Source: Thermoplasmata archaeon M9B1D
GTDB taxonomy: Archaea > Thermoplasmatota > E2 > DHVEG-1
NCBI GenBank assembly: GCA_002900535.1
Contig: MUGC01000004.1
Coordinates: forward strand, 1 to 20,549
Reading direction: 5' to 3'
Length of the DNA stretch: 20,549 bases
The notes under the pieces were generated by a model. That model did not search any database. It had not been told where the DNA came from and saw nothing but the letters and a program-made list of their open reading frames with translations. Below are positions 7,466 to 14,097 of this stretch, one piece after another. Every line of letters begins with the position of its first letter. Position 1 is the stretch's first letter. Position numbers and translations under genes: made by a program.

Positions 7466-8569
7466 TTAGAAAAAGATTTTTGGTTCGTAGGACTCAGAAT
7501 AATTATTTGATCCACTGTCCCAATTAACTGTTATAGAAAGATCTAAATGTGTATCATCAAAGTCATATGGTATTGTAAGTTCATGAAATTTAATTTCCCC
7601 AGGAATAAGTGAATGATTTAGTAGCATTTCACCATTATACACTTCATTTCCGTAATTATCATTTGCTATAATATGTATATCAACGTTATTTGCTTCTGTG
7701 CTTCCTTTATTTTGGAAAATAAAGTTTACAGTACTTACGTAACCGACGAATAATTTATAATGTTCGTAATGAGTCATGATATCTAATTGTACATCTGAAA
7801 ATTCTTTAAATTTTGGTTCAAAGGATTTGGCATAATCATTTGTTCCATTATTCCAGATAACTGTTATAGAAAGATCTAAGCGTGTATCATCAAGGTCATA
7901 TGGAACTGTTATCTCATAAGATTTTACTTCCCATGGTGAAAGTAAAGGGATCAAATTTTCTTCTTTGTTATAGTTCTCATTTCCGCCATCATCACGTGCG
8001 ATTACATGAATTTTAACGTTTTCAGCAATTAAATTTCCTCTATTTTGGAATAATAAATTGACAGAAGCTGTATACCCATTTGATGAATTATAGCTTTCAT
8101 GGTGAGTTATACTTTCTAATACAACATCTGAATATTCTTTAAATTCTGGTTCAAAAGACCTAGTATATTGGTTTGTTCCACCATCCCAGTTGATTGATAT
8201 GCCAACATCGAATTGTGTATCATATAAATCATAAGGCACATCAATCGATTGAACTATTTCTTCATTTGGACTAAGAGCAGAATTAAAAGTGACCTCCTTG
8301 TTATAGATTTCAATTCCATAATTATCTACAATACTAATATACAACATAACATTCTCTGCGATAACATCCCCTTTATTTTGAAGAGTAAAAGATAAATCAC
8401 TGACGTAATGAGCTGGCAATTCAAATGTCTCATGATGTGAAAATCCTTCTAATTTTACATTAGCAACATTATTTGAATTATTGTTTGAAGTACAACCAGT
8501 AAATAATACCGATATCAGCATTGTAACTATCACTGCTAGTAAAACTAATATTATTATTTTCTGTTTCAT
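7466..8569 (-). CDS. Secreted lipoprotein with three tandem beta-sandwich-like repeats
   Basis: The 367 residues begin with a lysine and a hydrophobic helix ending LFTGC (residues 22-26), a slightly unusual lipobox. An Asn/Ser-rich linker and three repeats of about 105 residues follow, roughly 38-146, 147-256 and 257-367. Each repeat has a start like 'LESITHHE', an F-Q-N-K/R-G strand, a VDI/VKIH strand, a VPYD[LF]xDT motif and a final strand W-[DN]-x-G-[ST]-N. The layout recalls CARDB/Ig-like adhesion or scaffold modules, but the family is not firmly recognised. The protein is probably anchored outside the cell membrane. GGAGGG lies 5 nt before the ATG, directly after the small-ORF stop. Repeats 2 and 3 are close even in DNA, indicating recent duplication. 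No catalytic motif is seen. Confidence 0.75.
   Translation of the reverse strand: MKQKIIILVLLAVIVTMLISVLFTGCTSNNNSNNVANVKLEGFSHHETFELPAHYVSDLSFTLQNKGDVIAENVMLYISIVDNYGIEIYNKEVTFNSALSPNEEIVQSIDVPYDLYDTQFDVGISINWDGGTNQYTRSFEPEFKEYSDVVLESITHHESYNSSNGYTASVNLLFQNRGNLIAENVKIHVIARDDGGNENYNKEENLIPLLSPWEVKSYEITVPYDLDDTRLDLSITVIWNNGTNDYAKSFEPKFKEFSDVQLDIMTHYEHYKLFVGYVSTVNFIFQNKGSTEANNVDIHIIANDNYGNEVYNGEMLLNHSLIPGEIKFHELTIPYDFDDTHLDLSITVNWDSGSNNYSESYEPKIFF
7526..7570. repeat. Near-identical DNA segment, repeat 3 of the lipoprotein gene
   Basis: This 45-nt segment matches 7859-7903 at 42 of 45 positions by eye, spaced by one protein repeat (333 nt, 111 codons). It encodes the conserved PYDxDDTxLDLSITV region. 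Synonymous-site similarity of this level suggests recent intragenic duplication or gene conversion. Confidence 0.7.
7859..7903. repeat. Near-identical DNA segment, repeat 2 of the lipoprotein gene
   Basis: Partner of 7526-7570, in the same orientation and reading frame. The first repeat of the protein (around 8190-8240) is much more diverged at the DNA level, so the 2/3 copy is the younger event. Confidence 0.7.
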
Positions 8570-8580
8570 AAAAACCCTCC

Positions 8581-8718
8581 TTATGTTTCTTCTTTAAGAT
8601 ATATTCTAAATTGATTAGCTAATTTATTAAAATCAAAACATTCATTTTTGAAGATTTTATCCCTCTTAAAAGTAGATTTTATATTTAAAATAATTTTATC
8701 TTTTATCATAATATACAT
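8581..8718 (-). CDS. Small ORF, 45 aa, leaderless, before the lipoprotein
   Basis: A 45-codon ORF beginning MYIMIKDKIILNIK and ending QFRIYLKEET. Its ATG lies about 29 nt from the centre of the predicted TATA box of promoter copy B, which is where a leaderless transcript would begin; a second in-frame ATG is at 8709. Its TAA is immediately followed by the GGAGGG ribosome site of the lipoprotein, so the two would be coupled. In such AT-rich DNA a chance open frame of this length is uncommon but not negligible. Basic, mixed helix/strand, no membrane segment, no family recognised. If it is not translated, the lipoprotein has an unusually long leader of about 150 nt. Confidence 0.45.
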   Translation of the reverse strand: MYIMIKDKIILNIKSTFKRDKIFKNECFDFNKLANQFRIYLKEET

Positions 8719-8742
8719 CTTAAAAAATCTAAATTACTGTTT

Positions 8743-8796
8743 GTTTAAAATCATAACTTAAATACAATTTAAAAACAAATGAAAAATAGTTCTGAA
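8743..8796 (-). promoter_or_regulatory. Promoter copy B: TATA box plus 11-bp repeats, upstream of small ORF/lipoprotein
   Basis: Plus strand GTTTAAAATC, then 11-mers ATAACTTAAAT, ACAATTTAAAA, ACAAATGAAAA and ATAGTTCTGAA with no gaps. Nine of ten bases of the TATA decamer match copy A. The predicted start lies near 8720, at the ATG of the 45-codon ORF. It is 52 nt after the GAPDH stop. Confidence 0.6.
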
Positions 8797-8848
8797 ATAA
8801 AATTAAAAATTGTTGGAAGAGTTATAATTTTTCAGATTATCTAAGAAA

Positions 8849-9856
8849 TCATGACATTTTTGAAATATATTCCGCTAACTCAAGTAATTTTTTAGCATAT
8901 CCAAACTCGTTATCATACCAAACAAGAACCTTTACCATCTTATTATCGACAACTTTTGTAGATGTACCATCTACAATACCAGAATTAGTATCACCAATGA
9001 TATCTGCAGATACAATCTCATCCTCACTATAACCTAGAACACCTTTAAGGTCACCCATCGAAGCAATCCTGAATACCTCATTTACCTCTTCAACAGTAGC
9101 ATTACTCTTCAGTTCTGCAACAATATCTGTTAATGCACCATCAGGTATCGGAACACGAATTGCCAAAGCATCCATCTTATTTTGCAACTTAGGGAGAACT
9201 AAGCCAGTAGCTTTTGCAGCACCCGTAGTAGTAGGAATAATAGATAGTGCAGCAGCACGACCACGACGAATCTTACGAGCAGAACGATCAACTAACCCTT
9301 GACTAGCTGTGTAAGCATGAACTGTTGTTACAAGAAGATGCTCAATTCCAAATGTATCATTTAAAACTTTTACAACAGGTGCTAAAGAATTTGTCGTACA
9401 TGAGGCATTGGATATAACATGATGTTTTTTTGGATCATATAAATCTTCATTAACACCTTGAACAATAGTTAAATCAGCACTTTCCGAAGGAGCACTAATA
9501 ATAACCTTTGATGCACCTGCACTTATATGTTTTGCAGCATCTTCTCTTCTTCTAAATAGGCCAGTGCATTCTAATACGATATCAACACCGAGTTTTTTCC
9601 AAGGAATTTTCGTAGGATCTCTCTCATTTAGAATCTTTATTTTCTTTGAACTAAGTTGAATATAATCAGATCCGAAACCAATATCATAAGGCACTTTACC
9701 ATGTACAGAATCAAAACGGATAAGATACGCAAGATCATCGATCGGTGTTAAATCATTTGCAGCAACTATATCAACATCATTTGATGGATTTGCCATATAA
9801 TGACGCAAAACTAAACGTCCTATACGGCCTAAACCATTAATTCCAATTTTTTTCAT
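8849..9856 (-). CDS. gap: Glyceraldehyde-3-phosphate dehydrogenase, type I (bacterial-like)
   Basis: Oxidative phosphorylation of glyceraldehyde-3-phosphate, or its reverse. The 335 residues begin KIGINGLGRIGRLVLRHY (Rossmann loop), with AANDLT (33-38) contacting the adenosine ribose. The active site SNASCTTNSLAP carries Cys153, with His180 in TTVHAYT; the phosphate-site stretch IIPTTTGAAKA and C-terminal WYDNEFGYAKK are also present. This is the classical bacterial/eukaryotic type; archaea usually carry the distant type II enzyme, so this copy was probably acquired. By hand alignment the Leu-Pro pair of NAD-specific enzymes is Arg-Ser here (191-192), leaving cofactor choice open. It begins 14 nt after the RAM gene stop, so the two are very likely co-transcribed from promoter copy C, perhaps under ligand-dependent control. 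Confidence 0.95.
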   Translation of the reverse strand: MKKIGINGLGRIGRLVLRHYMANPSNDVDIVAANDLTPIDDLAYLIRFDSVHGKVPYDIGFGSDYIQLSSKKIKILNERDPTKIPWKKLGVDIVLECTGLFRRREDAAKHISAGASKVIISAPSESADLTIVQGVNEDLYDPKKHHVISNASCTTNSLAPVVKVLNDTFGIEHLLVTTVHAYTASQGLVDRSARKIRRGRAAALSIIPTTTGAAKATGLVLPKLQNKMDALAIRVPIPDGALTDIVAELKSNATVEEVNEVFRIASMGDLKGVLGYSEDEIVSADIIGDTNSGIVDGTSTKVVDNKMVKVLVWYDNEFGYAKKLLELAEYISKMS

Positions 9857-9870
9857 AATAATTATTCTCG

Positions 9871-10107
9871 TTATCTGATTTCCAATCCAGTTAATGTTCT
9901 AGTATCTTTTACACCTTTTATGGATTTGATCTTAGTTGCAACAATGCTTGGTAAACTTTCAAGATCATCTACTTTGAGTTTAACAATTATATCGCACTCT
10001 CCAGACACAATATGACATTCAACAATCTCAGGCATCTTTGAAAGTTTATTATACACCTTTCGTTCACGTCCCGGTTCTACACTTATTAAAACATAACAAA
10101 CTGGCAT
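9871..10107 (-). CDS. Stand-alone RAM (Lrp/AsnC ligand-binding) domain protein, paired with GAPDH
   Basis: A 78-residue protein with only the RAM effector fold: 'MPVCYVLISVEPGRERKVYN', then 'VECHIVSGECDIIVKLKV' with the family's hallmark G-[ED]-[CY]-D turn, then 'IKGVKDTRTLTGLEI'. It has no DNA-binding domain. Such proteins assemble as dimers to octamers and may sense amino acids or partner with full Lrp proteins. The frame opens with a TTG at 10134, but the ATG at 10107 follows a GAGATG ribosome site by 8 nt and gives the standard family start. It lies directly before gap, implying a link between an amino-acid-like signal and glycolytic flux, either by binding the enzyme or by acting with a regulator. 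Family certain, role inferred. Confidence 0.88.
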   Translation of the reverse strand: MPVCYVLISVEPGRERKVYNKLSKMPEIVECHIVSGECDIIVKLKVDDLESLPSIVATKIKSIKGVKDTRTLTGLEIR

Positions 10108-10172
10108 AAATTTCACATCTCTTTTATTATTCAATCATATTATTCGTAGTTTTCCTCAATAAATTCCAAATT

Positions 10173-10226
10173 GTATAAAACCATGACTGGAAAATAACTA
10201 AAAAACAATTCAAAAATAATTGGAAA
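10173..10226 (-). promoter_or_regulatory. Promoter copy C: TATA box plus 11-bp repeats, upstream of RAM-GAPDH
   Basis: Plus strand GTATAAAACC, then ATGACTGGAAA, ATAACTAAAAA, ACAATTCAAAA and ATAATTGGAAA. The gene-sense TATA is TTTTATAC. A start near 10152 would leave about 45 nt of leader before the RAM ATG. It begins 11 nt after the response-regulator stop. Confidence 0.6.
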
Positions 10227-10237
10227 GATAATAATAA

Positions 10238-10681
10238 TTAAGTTGGTGGTGGCTCATTTAAAACAACCCAATATAAACCTAATTGTTGTGCTGCATCACT
10301 AAATTTCTTAAAATCCACAGGTTTACGAATATAACTATTTGCACCCAGTGCATATGCTTTTTTAATATCTTGTTCTTCTTTAGATGATGTGAGAATTATT
10401 ACAGGTATTAACCTCGTTCTTTTATCAGCACGAATACTTTCTAAAACCTGGAAACCATTGATCCTTGGAAGATTCAAATCAAGCAGGATAAGCGCTGGCA
10501 TAACTCTTATATTACGATAAATAAATGCTCCTTCACAAAAAAGGAAATCTAATGCTTCATCCCCACTACGTGCAATTTCTATGCTAATTTTTTCTTCTAT
10601 TTTACTTTTATTAAATGCACGTTGAGTAAGTTTAATATCGTCAGGGTTGTCTTCAACTAGTAAAATAATTTTTTCTTTCAT
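10238..10681 (-). CDS. Single-domain response regulator (CheY/Rcp-like)
   Basis: A 147-residue receiver domain with nothing attached. Acidic pocket: Glu10-Asp11 (LLVEDNPDD) and the phospho-acceptor Asp68 (ILLDLNLPRINGF). Switch residues are Thr98 (IILTSS) and Lys120 (IRKPVD). The DNPDD start and the slightly long loop before the acceptor strand (EGAFIYRNIRV) are typical of the Rcp1-like group that partners PAS- or GAF-containing histidine kinases. It likely relays phosphate to another domain or acts by protein contact. The only kinase in the window is at 15668-17911, in another transcription unit. No strong ribosome site precedes the ATG; transcription is predicted from promoter copy D. The C-terminal PPPT tail is unusual. 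Confidence 0.93.
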   Translation of the reverse strand: MKEKIILLVEDNPDDIKLTQRAFNKSKIEEKISIEIARSGDEALDFLFCEGAFIYRNIRVMPALILLDLNLPRINGFQVLESIRADKRTRLIPVIILTSSKEEQDIKKAYALGANSYIRKPVDFKKFSDAAQQLGLYWVVLNEPPPT

Positions 10682-10733
10682 GTTTTTAGCCAGTTTTATT
10701 TTTTGTTATTCTAAACTTTACAATTCTCTTGAA

Positions 10734-10787
10734 AAATATAAGTATAACTTAAAAATAGATGAAAAATAAAGCAGAAACGATTTAATA
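10734..10787 (-). promoter_or_regulatory. Promoter copy D: TATA box plus 11-bp repeats, upstream of response regulator
   Basis: Plus strand AAATATAAGT, then ATAACTTAAAA, ATAGATGAAAA, ATAAAGCAGAA and ACGATTTAATA; the last two units are degenerate. Gene-sense TATA is CTTATATTT. A start near 10713 gives a leader of about 32 nt. It lies 60 nt after the GH57 stop, so it is not just a terminator of that gene. Confidence 0.5.
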
Positions 10788-10847
10788 ACTCTGTTTGTAG
10801 TTTTTCCTCGATAGATTTTTCACAAAAATATAGCTTTTTTCCTTCCT

Positions 10848-12038
10848 TTACAATAATACTCTCTGTTTTAAATCTTGAAGTATATTCATAAAATTGATAA
10901 AACCCTCGTAAGGACTCTCATATGGACTAAAATAAGCATGGACATCTCCATCAGCAAGACCTTTTGTTGAACAATAATATAAATGATCTGATGTTTGGAG
11001 ACGACGCCAAGTTTTAAGTAACCTCTCATTACCACCCGCTTCTTTAAGTTTTCTACCTATGTTTTTTAATTCATTAAAACAAGCTATTTGCATATCGTTT
11101 CCAAGCCAGGTAGATACATTACGATCTTCATCAGCCCATGATATAGCCCATGGAACATCTATTTCTCCAACGGGTTTGTATCGTTCAACCGCTTCGCTGA
11201 CAGTTACAAAATCTAGATGATTATATTTCAATACTTCTCCAGGTAAATGATTTAGAAAATCAAAGATCCCTGTTTCTATCCATTGATGCTCTCCAAATGT
11301 CTCATAATCTATAAATAAATTAACAAGGTCTCCTTCACAACGAGATAACCATTTTGCATATTTATCTGCGGTTAAAGGAAACTCTGACCAATTATGTGTG
11401 GAGAATCTAAAACCTATGTCATCACTTAGTTTATAATTTCTTAATAGCACTTTAAGGTCTGTATCAACAGGTTTATACATATAATTCGGTGAACGCCCTC
11501 CTAAAATCTTATCTGCTCCTTCTGCGATAATTCCTTTGTATCCCAAGTCAGTGATTTTTTTAGCTATTCGATTATCATAGATTGTCTCAGTGTTTCTGAA
11601 AATCCTTGGTTTATAGTTAAATATTCTTTTTATTTTCTTTCGATGCATTTTTACTTGCTCTTCAAACTCATCAAGATCATCATACATACTTGAAAGTGAA
11701 TGATAATATGTCTCCTCGATGAAATCAACAGCACCTGTAGCAAAAAGATCTTTAAAACTATCAAGAACCGAAGGCATATAACGTTCACAATATTCAATGA
11801 ATGTACCAGTCAGACTAAATGAAATCCGGAATTTTCCATCATATTTTTTGATTAAATCAAGCAATATTTTATTTGTTGGAAGATAACATTTTTTTGCAAC
11901 TTTTTCAAAGATTTCCTGGTTAAGTCTATCATTAAAATAGTTAAGAGTTAAATCACGTTTGGATCCAATATCAAAAACTGAAAAATGATTTAATCTTAAT
12001 GGTTGATGAACCTCAAAATATAAACAAATCGATGGCAT
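10848..12038 (-). CDS. GH57 alpha-amylase / 4-alpha-glucanotransferase family protein
   Basis: Cytoplasmic (no signal peptide) glycoside hydrolase of 396 residues. The five family regions are visible: HQP (11-13); the region around SLTGTFIEY (75-83); the nucleophile Glu173 in IIAEGADKILGGR; the acid/base Asp244 in FIDYETFGEHQW; and the substrate region SWADEDRNVSTWLGN (300-314). Members hydrolyse or transfer alpha-1,4-glucan chains. The short length, without a C-terminal beta domain, fits the archaeal amylase-like subgroup rather than branching enzyme (about 550 residues or more). AGGTGATG sits 5 nt before the ATG. It is third in an operon after the glycogen synthase-like gene and the small gene, supporting a role in intracellular glucan remodelling. 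Exact specificity cannot be told. Confidence 0.92.
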   Translation of the reverse strand: MPSICLYFEVHQPLRLNHFSVFDIGSKRDLTLNYFNDRLNQEIFEKVAKKCYLPTNKILLDLIKKYDGKFRISFSLTGTFIEYCERYMPSVLDSFKDLFATGAVDFIEETYYHSLSSMYDDLDEFEEQVKMHRKKIKRIFNYKPRIFRNTETIYDNRIAKKITDLGYKGIIAEGADKILGGRSPNYMYKPVDTDLKVLLRNYKLSDDIGFRFSTHNWSEFPLTADKYAKWLSRCEGDLVNLFIDYETFGEHQWIETGIFDFLNHLPGEVLKYNHLDFVTVSEAVERYKPVGEIDVPWAISWADEDRNVSTWLGNDMQIACFNELKNIGRKLKEAGGNERLLKTWRRLQTSDHLYYCSTKGLADGDVHAYFSPYESPYEGFINFMNILQDLKQRVLL

Positions 12039-12049
12039 TATTCATCACC

Positions 12050-12241
12050 TTACATCCTATGGTTTAGAAAATTTATATAATTCTCTAAAGAATTTTTTTG
12101 ATTAAATAAAAATTGCTCCCATGACTCAATTACACACTTTTCTTCATAAGAAGGATTTTCCGATGTATTCTCATATTTTTTCAATTGAGTTTCTGCTTCA
12201 AATATCATGTTTCTCCATTTCTCAACTAGTTTATTTTCCAA
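12050..12241 (-). CDS. Small helical protein (63 aa) between glycogen synthase and GH57 genes
   Basis: Not recognised. Predicted to be almost entirely alpha-helical: 'LVEKWRNMIFEAETQLKKYE', a short polar turn (ENTSENPSYEE), then a second helix 'KCVIESWEQFLFNQKNSLEN', consistent with a helical hairpin. I prefer a TTG start at 12241 with GGGGTGA 5 nt upstream; the frame opens at a GTG at 12250, which would add three residues. It lies within 16 nt of the upstream glycosyltransferase stop and ends 11 nt before GH57, so all three are one operon. Position and size suggest an adaptor or regulator of glucan enzymes, but nothing in the sequence proves it. Confidence 0.65.
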   Translation of the reverse strand: MENKLVEKWRNMIFEAETQLKKYENTSENPSYEEKCVIESWEQFLFNQKNSLENYINFLNHRM

Positions 12242-12256
12242 TAAATTCACCCCATA

Positions 12257-13396
12257 TTACTGATTATAAAAATCACATTGTTTTGAAGATAATATTTCTC
12301 TGTATACCTTAAGTGTTTTTTTTGCGACATTATCCCATGTAAACAAATTAATTTCTTTTTTTCCATTTTCTGATAAAGTTTTTCTTAAAGGCTCATATCT
12401 TAAAATTGAAATGATTTTATTTGCCATCTCATCAGTATCCCAAAAATCAACTTTTAAACAATTTTTAAAAGCCTCAGAAAAACCCGCAGTTTTAGAAGCG
12501 ATTGTTGTAGTCCCAGCAGATATTGCTTCTAGTGCAGTAATCCCAAAAGGCTCACTCACGGAGGGCATCACATAGACACTTGCAATTTGATAGATATGTT
12601 TGACTTCCTCATCAGAAAGTCGCCCCGTAAAAATGATTTTATCGGCAATTCCCATGTCAACTGCCTTTTCAATTAACTCAGGGAGCATATCACCTATACC
12701 TGCTACAACAAATTTACAATTCTCATATTCCAAAACCTTTTTAGCAGATTTTAAGAAAAACTCAGGTCCTTTTTGCAGAGTAAGCCTACCTAAAAAAAGA
12801 ACAATTTTCTGTTTTTTGCCCTCTGAAATTGGATAAACCGCGTTATGAACAACACTAATCTTTTCAGGATTTATCCTATATTTATCAACAATAACTTTTT
12901 TAGTAAAATTACTAACCGCAATAATTTGATTAGCTTTTTCCATACCATTTCTTTCAATATCGATAAACCATTGATTAGGATTAAGCCAGCCAGACCGATC
13001 AAATTCAGTTGAATGAACAGTTAGAACCAGGGGAATATTCATCTTCTCTTTTAATGTCACACCTGCTTTCATTGTAAGCCAATCATGACAATGAATCATA
13101 TCATAATCCCCTTTTACTCTTGAAACAACTAAATCATTATAGCGATAAACCTTTTCAAAAAACCCACCTGTTAAATCCTTATTATCAGGTCGGTCATATG
13201 GAAAAACATCAACTTCCCCAATTTCCTTTATCTTTAAATTTTTTTTATCACTAGAAACATTATTTTTAGTTTTAGGCATATAAAAATCGATATTAACATT
13301 ATTATCCGCAAGACTACGGGTAAGACCATAACAATGCGTAGCTAGACCCCCTGCTTTAAAAGGTGGATATTCCCAACCAATCATTGCTATTTTCAA
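12257..13396 (-). CDS. Glycogen synthase-like glycosyltransferase (GT-B, GT4/GT5)
   Basis: Probably extends alpha-1,4-glucan from a nucleotide sugar. The 379 residues form a GT-B pair. The N-terminal half opens with MKIAMIGWEYPPFKAGGLAT and contains the K-x-G-G donor loop (14-17), HCHDW (103-107) and LTVHSTEF. The C-terminal half has FLGRLTLQKGPEF and the E-x7-E motif SEPFGITALE (Glu282 and Glu290). This matches archaeal proteins annotated as glycogen synthase, shorter than GlgA of bacteria (about 480). The start is the TTG at 13396 after GGTGAT; the frame is open to a TTG at 13408, and this choice gives the standard MKIAMI opening. It heads the operon with the 63-aa gene and GH57. A GT4 role in another glycan is the main alternative; the neighbourhood favours glucan. 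Confidence 0.85.
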   Translation of the reverse strand: MKIAMIGWEYPPFKAGGLATHCYGLTRSLADNNVNIDFYMPKTKNNVSSDKKNLKIKEIGEVDVFPYDRPDNKDLTGGFFEKVYRYNDLVVSRVKGDYDMIHCHDWLTMKAGVTLKEKMNIPLVLTVHSTEFDRSGWLNPNQWFIDIERNGMEKANQIIAVSNFTKKVIVDKYRINPEKISVVHNAVYPISEGKKQKIVLFLGRLTLQKGPEFFLKSAKKVLEYENCKFVVAGIGDMLPELIEKAVDMGIADKIIFTGRLSDEEVKHIYQIASVYVMPSVSEPFGITALEAISAGTTTIASKTAGFSEAFKNCLKVDFWDTDEMANKIISILRYEPLRKTLSENGKKEINLFTWDNVAKKTLKVYREILSSKQCDFYNQ

Positions 13397-13460
13397 ATAT
13401 ATCACCAAATCCAGTTTTTAATTTGAAATAAACCTCCTCTTTTCTCCATTTGTTAGTTGA

Positions 13461-13485
13461 AAGTGACCCTTATTTTTGGTTACTT
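13461..13485. promoter_or_regulatory. Inverted repeat at the glycogen synthase-like gene's promoter
   Basis: AAGTGACC (13461-13468) and GGTTACTT (13478-13485) form 8-bp arms with one mismatch and a 9-nt centre. A TATA-like AAATTAATAAG (gene sense) directly adjoins it on the upstream side. The repeat therefore covers the zone between TATA and expected start, where a repressor would block transcription. Confidence 0.3.
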
Positions 13486-13534
13486 ATTAATTTGGATAAA
13501 AATGGTAGAAAAAAACTCAACTTAATTCAAACTA

Positions 13535-13996
13535 TTACATTAATTTGTTTTTTTCCTGTTTACGCCCTGCTATAGGGTTACCGTTTTTTAACCTAAACAT
13601 TGTTTTCTGATTTTTCCCATATTTTACTTCAATTTTATCTTCACGAGCGAGCCAACCTAATGCAGCATATACCTCATCTGCTTCTATCCGTGTGTATTTA
13701 GAAATATTAGAAACATCATTTTCCCCCCAAGTACTAAGTGTTTTCCATACGCGCCCCGCATCTCCACCGATTTTCGTTGTCAAATTTGTCTCACCAAGAC
13801 TATATCTTGAAATCTGTGCCCTATCTTGTTTAGTAATTTTACTTTCTCGAGCAAGCCAACCTATCGCACTATGAAATTCATCATTACTCAACTTAGTATT
13901 TTTGATTAGCTTTGTCTGAGGAAGGGAACCATTATTATTAAGGGCTTCCCATATTTTACCAGCATTCCTACCATATTCATCAATTATATTTCTCAT
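13535..13996 (-). CDS. Duplicated winged-helix protein (DUF2582-type)
   Basis: A 153-residue protein of two winged-helix modules. Module 1 spans about residues 5-66 (GRNAGKIWEALNNNG, then FHSAIGWLARESKITK), module 2 about 75-140 (GGDAGRVWKTLSTWG, then VYAALGWLAREDKIEV). The shared G-x-[DN]-AG-[KR]-[IV]-W and A-x-GWLARE-x-KI signatures show an internal duplication. This family of small wHTH domains is seen in archaea and some Bacteroidetes; DNA binding is assumed from the fold. The C-terminus is basic (GRKQEKNKLM). The frame opens at a TTG at 14023, but promoter copy E predicts a start near 14016, so I choose the ATG at 13996, which begins at the domain boundary. It lies just upstream of the glycogen synthase-like gene and may regulate it. 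Confidence 0.82.
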   Translation of the reverse strand: MRNIIDEYGRNAGKIWEALNNNGSLPQTKLIKNTKLSNDEFHSAIGWLARESKITKQDRAQISRYSLGETNLTTKIGGDAGRVWKTLSTWGENDVSNISKYTRIEADEVYAALGWLAREDKIEVKYGKNQKTMFRLKNGNPIAGRKQEKNKLM

Positions 13997-14036
13997 AATT
14001 AAGCATCTTCTCTTTTTAGTCAATCAACAATGCATT

Positions 14037-14090
14037 GATATTAAACATGACTCAAAAATATGTGAAAAACAAGTGAAAAATAAATGAAAA
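14037..14090 (-). promoter_or_regulatory. Promoter copy E: TATA box plus 11-bp repeats, upstream of the winged-helix gene
   Basis: Plus strand GATATTAAAC, then ATGACTCAAAA, ATATGTGAAAA, ACAAGTGAAAA and ATAAATGAAAA: four good units. Gene-sense TATA is TTTAATATC. It begins 7 nt after the stop of the DUF835 regulator, so it may also serve as that gene's T-rich terminator. Confidence 0.6.
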
Positions 14091-14097
14091 AACCTAA

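Noticed and set aside
7442..7476. Pfk promoter (and 13495-13520 before the glycogen synthase-like gene) as further copies of the repeat promoter
   Set aside because: They show two A-tracts at 11-12 nt spacing beyond a TATA box but lack the AYAAYT part and the ATRACT start, so they were not counted.
13402..13449. 15-codon ORF (MEKRGGLFQIKNWIW) in the glycogen synthase-like gene's leader
   Set aside because: It ends near the real start and contains GGAGG, but has no ribosome site of its own and is short enough to arise by chance.
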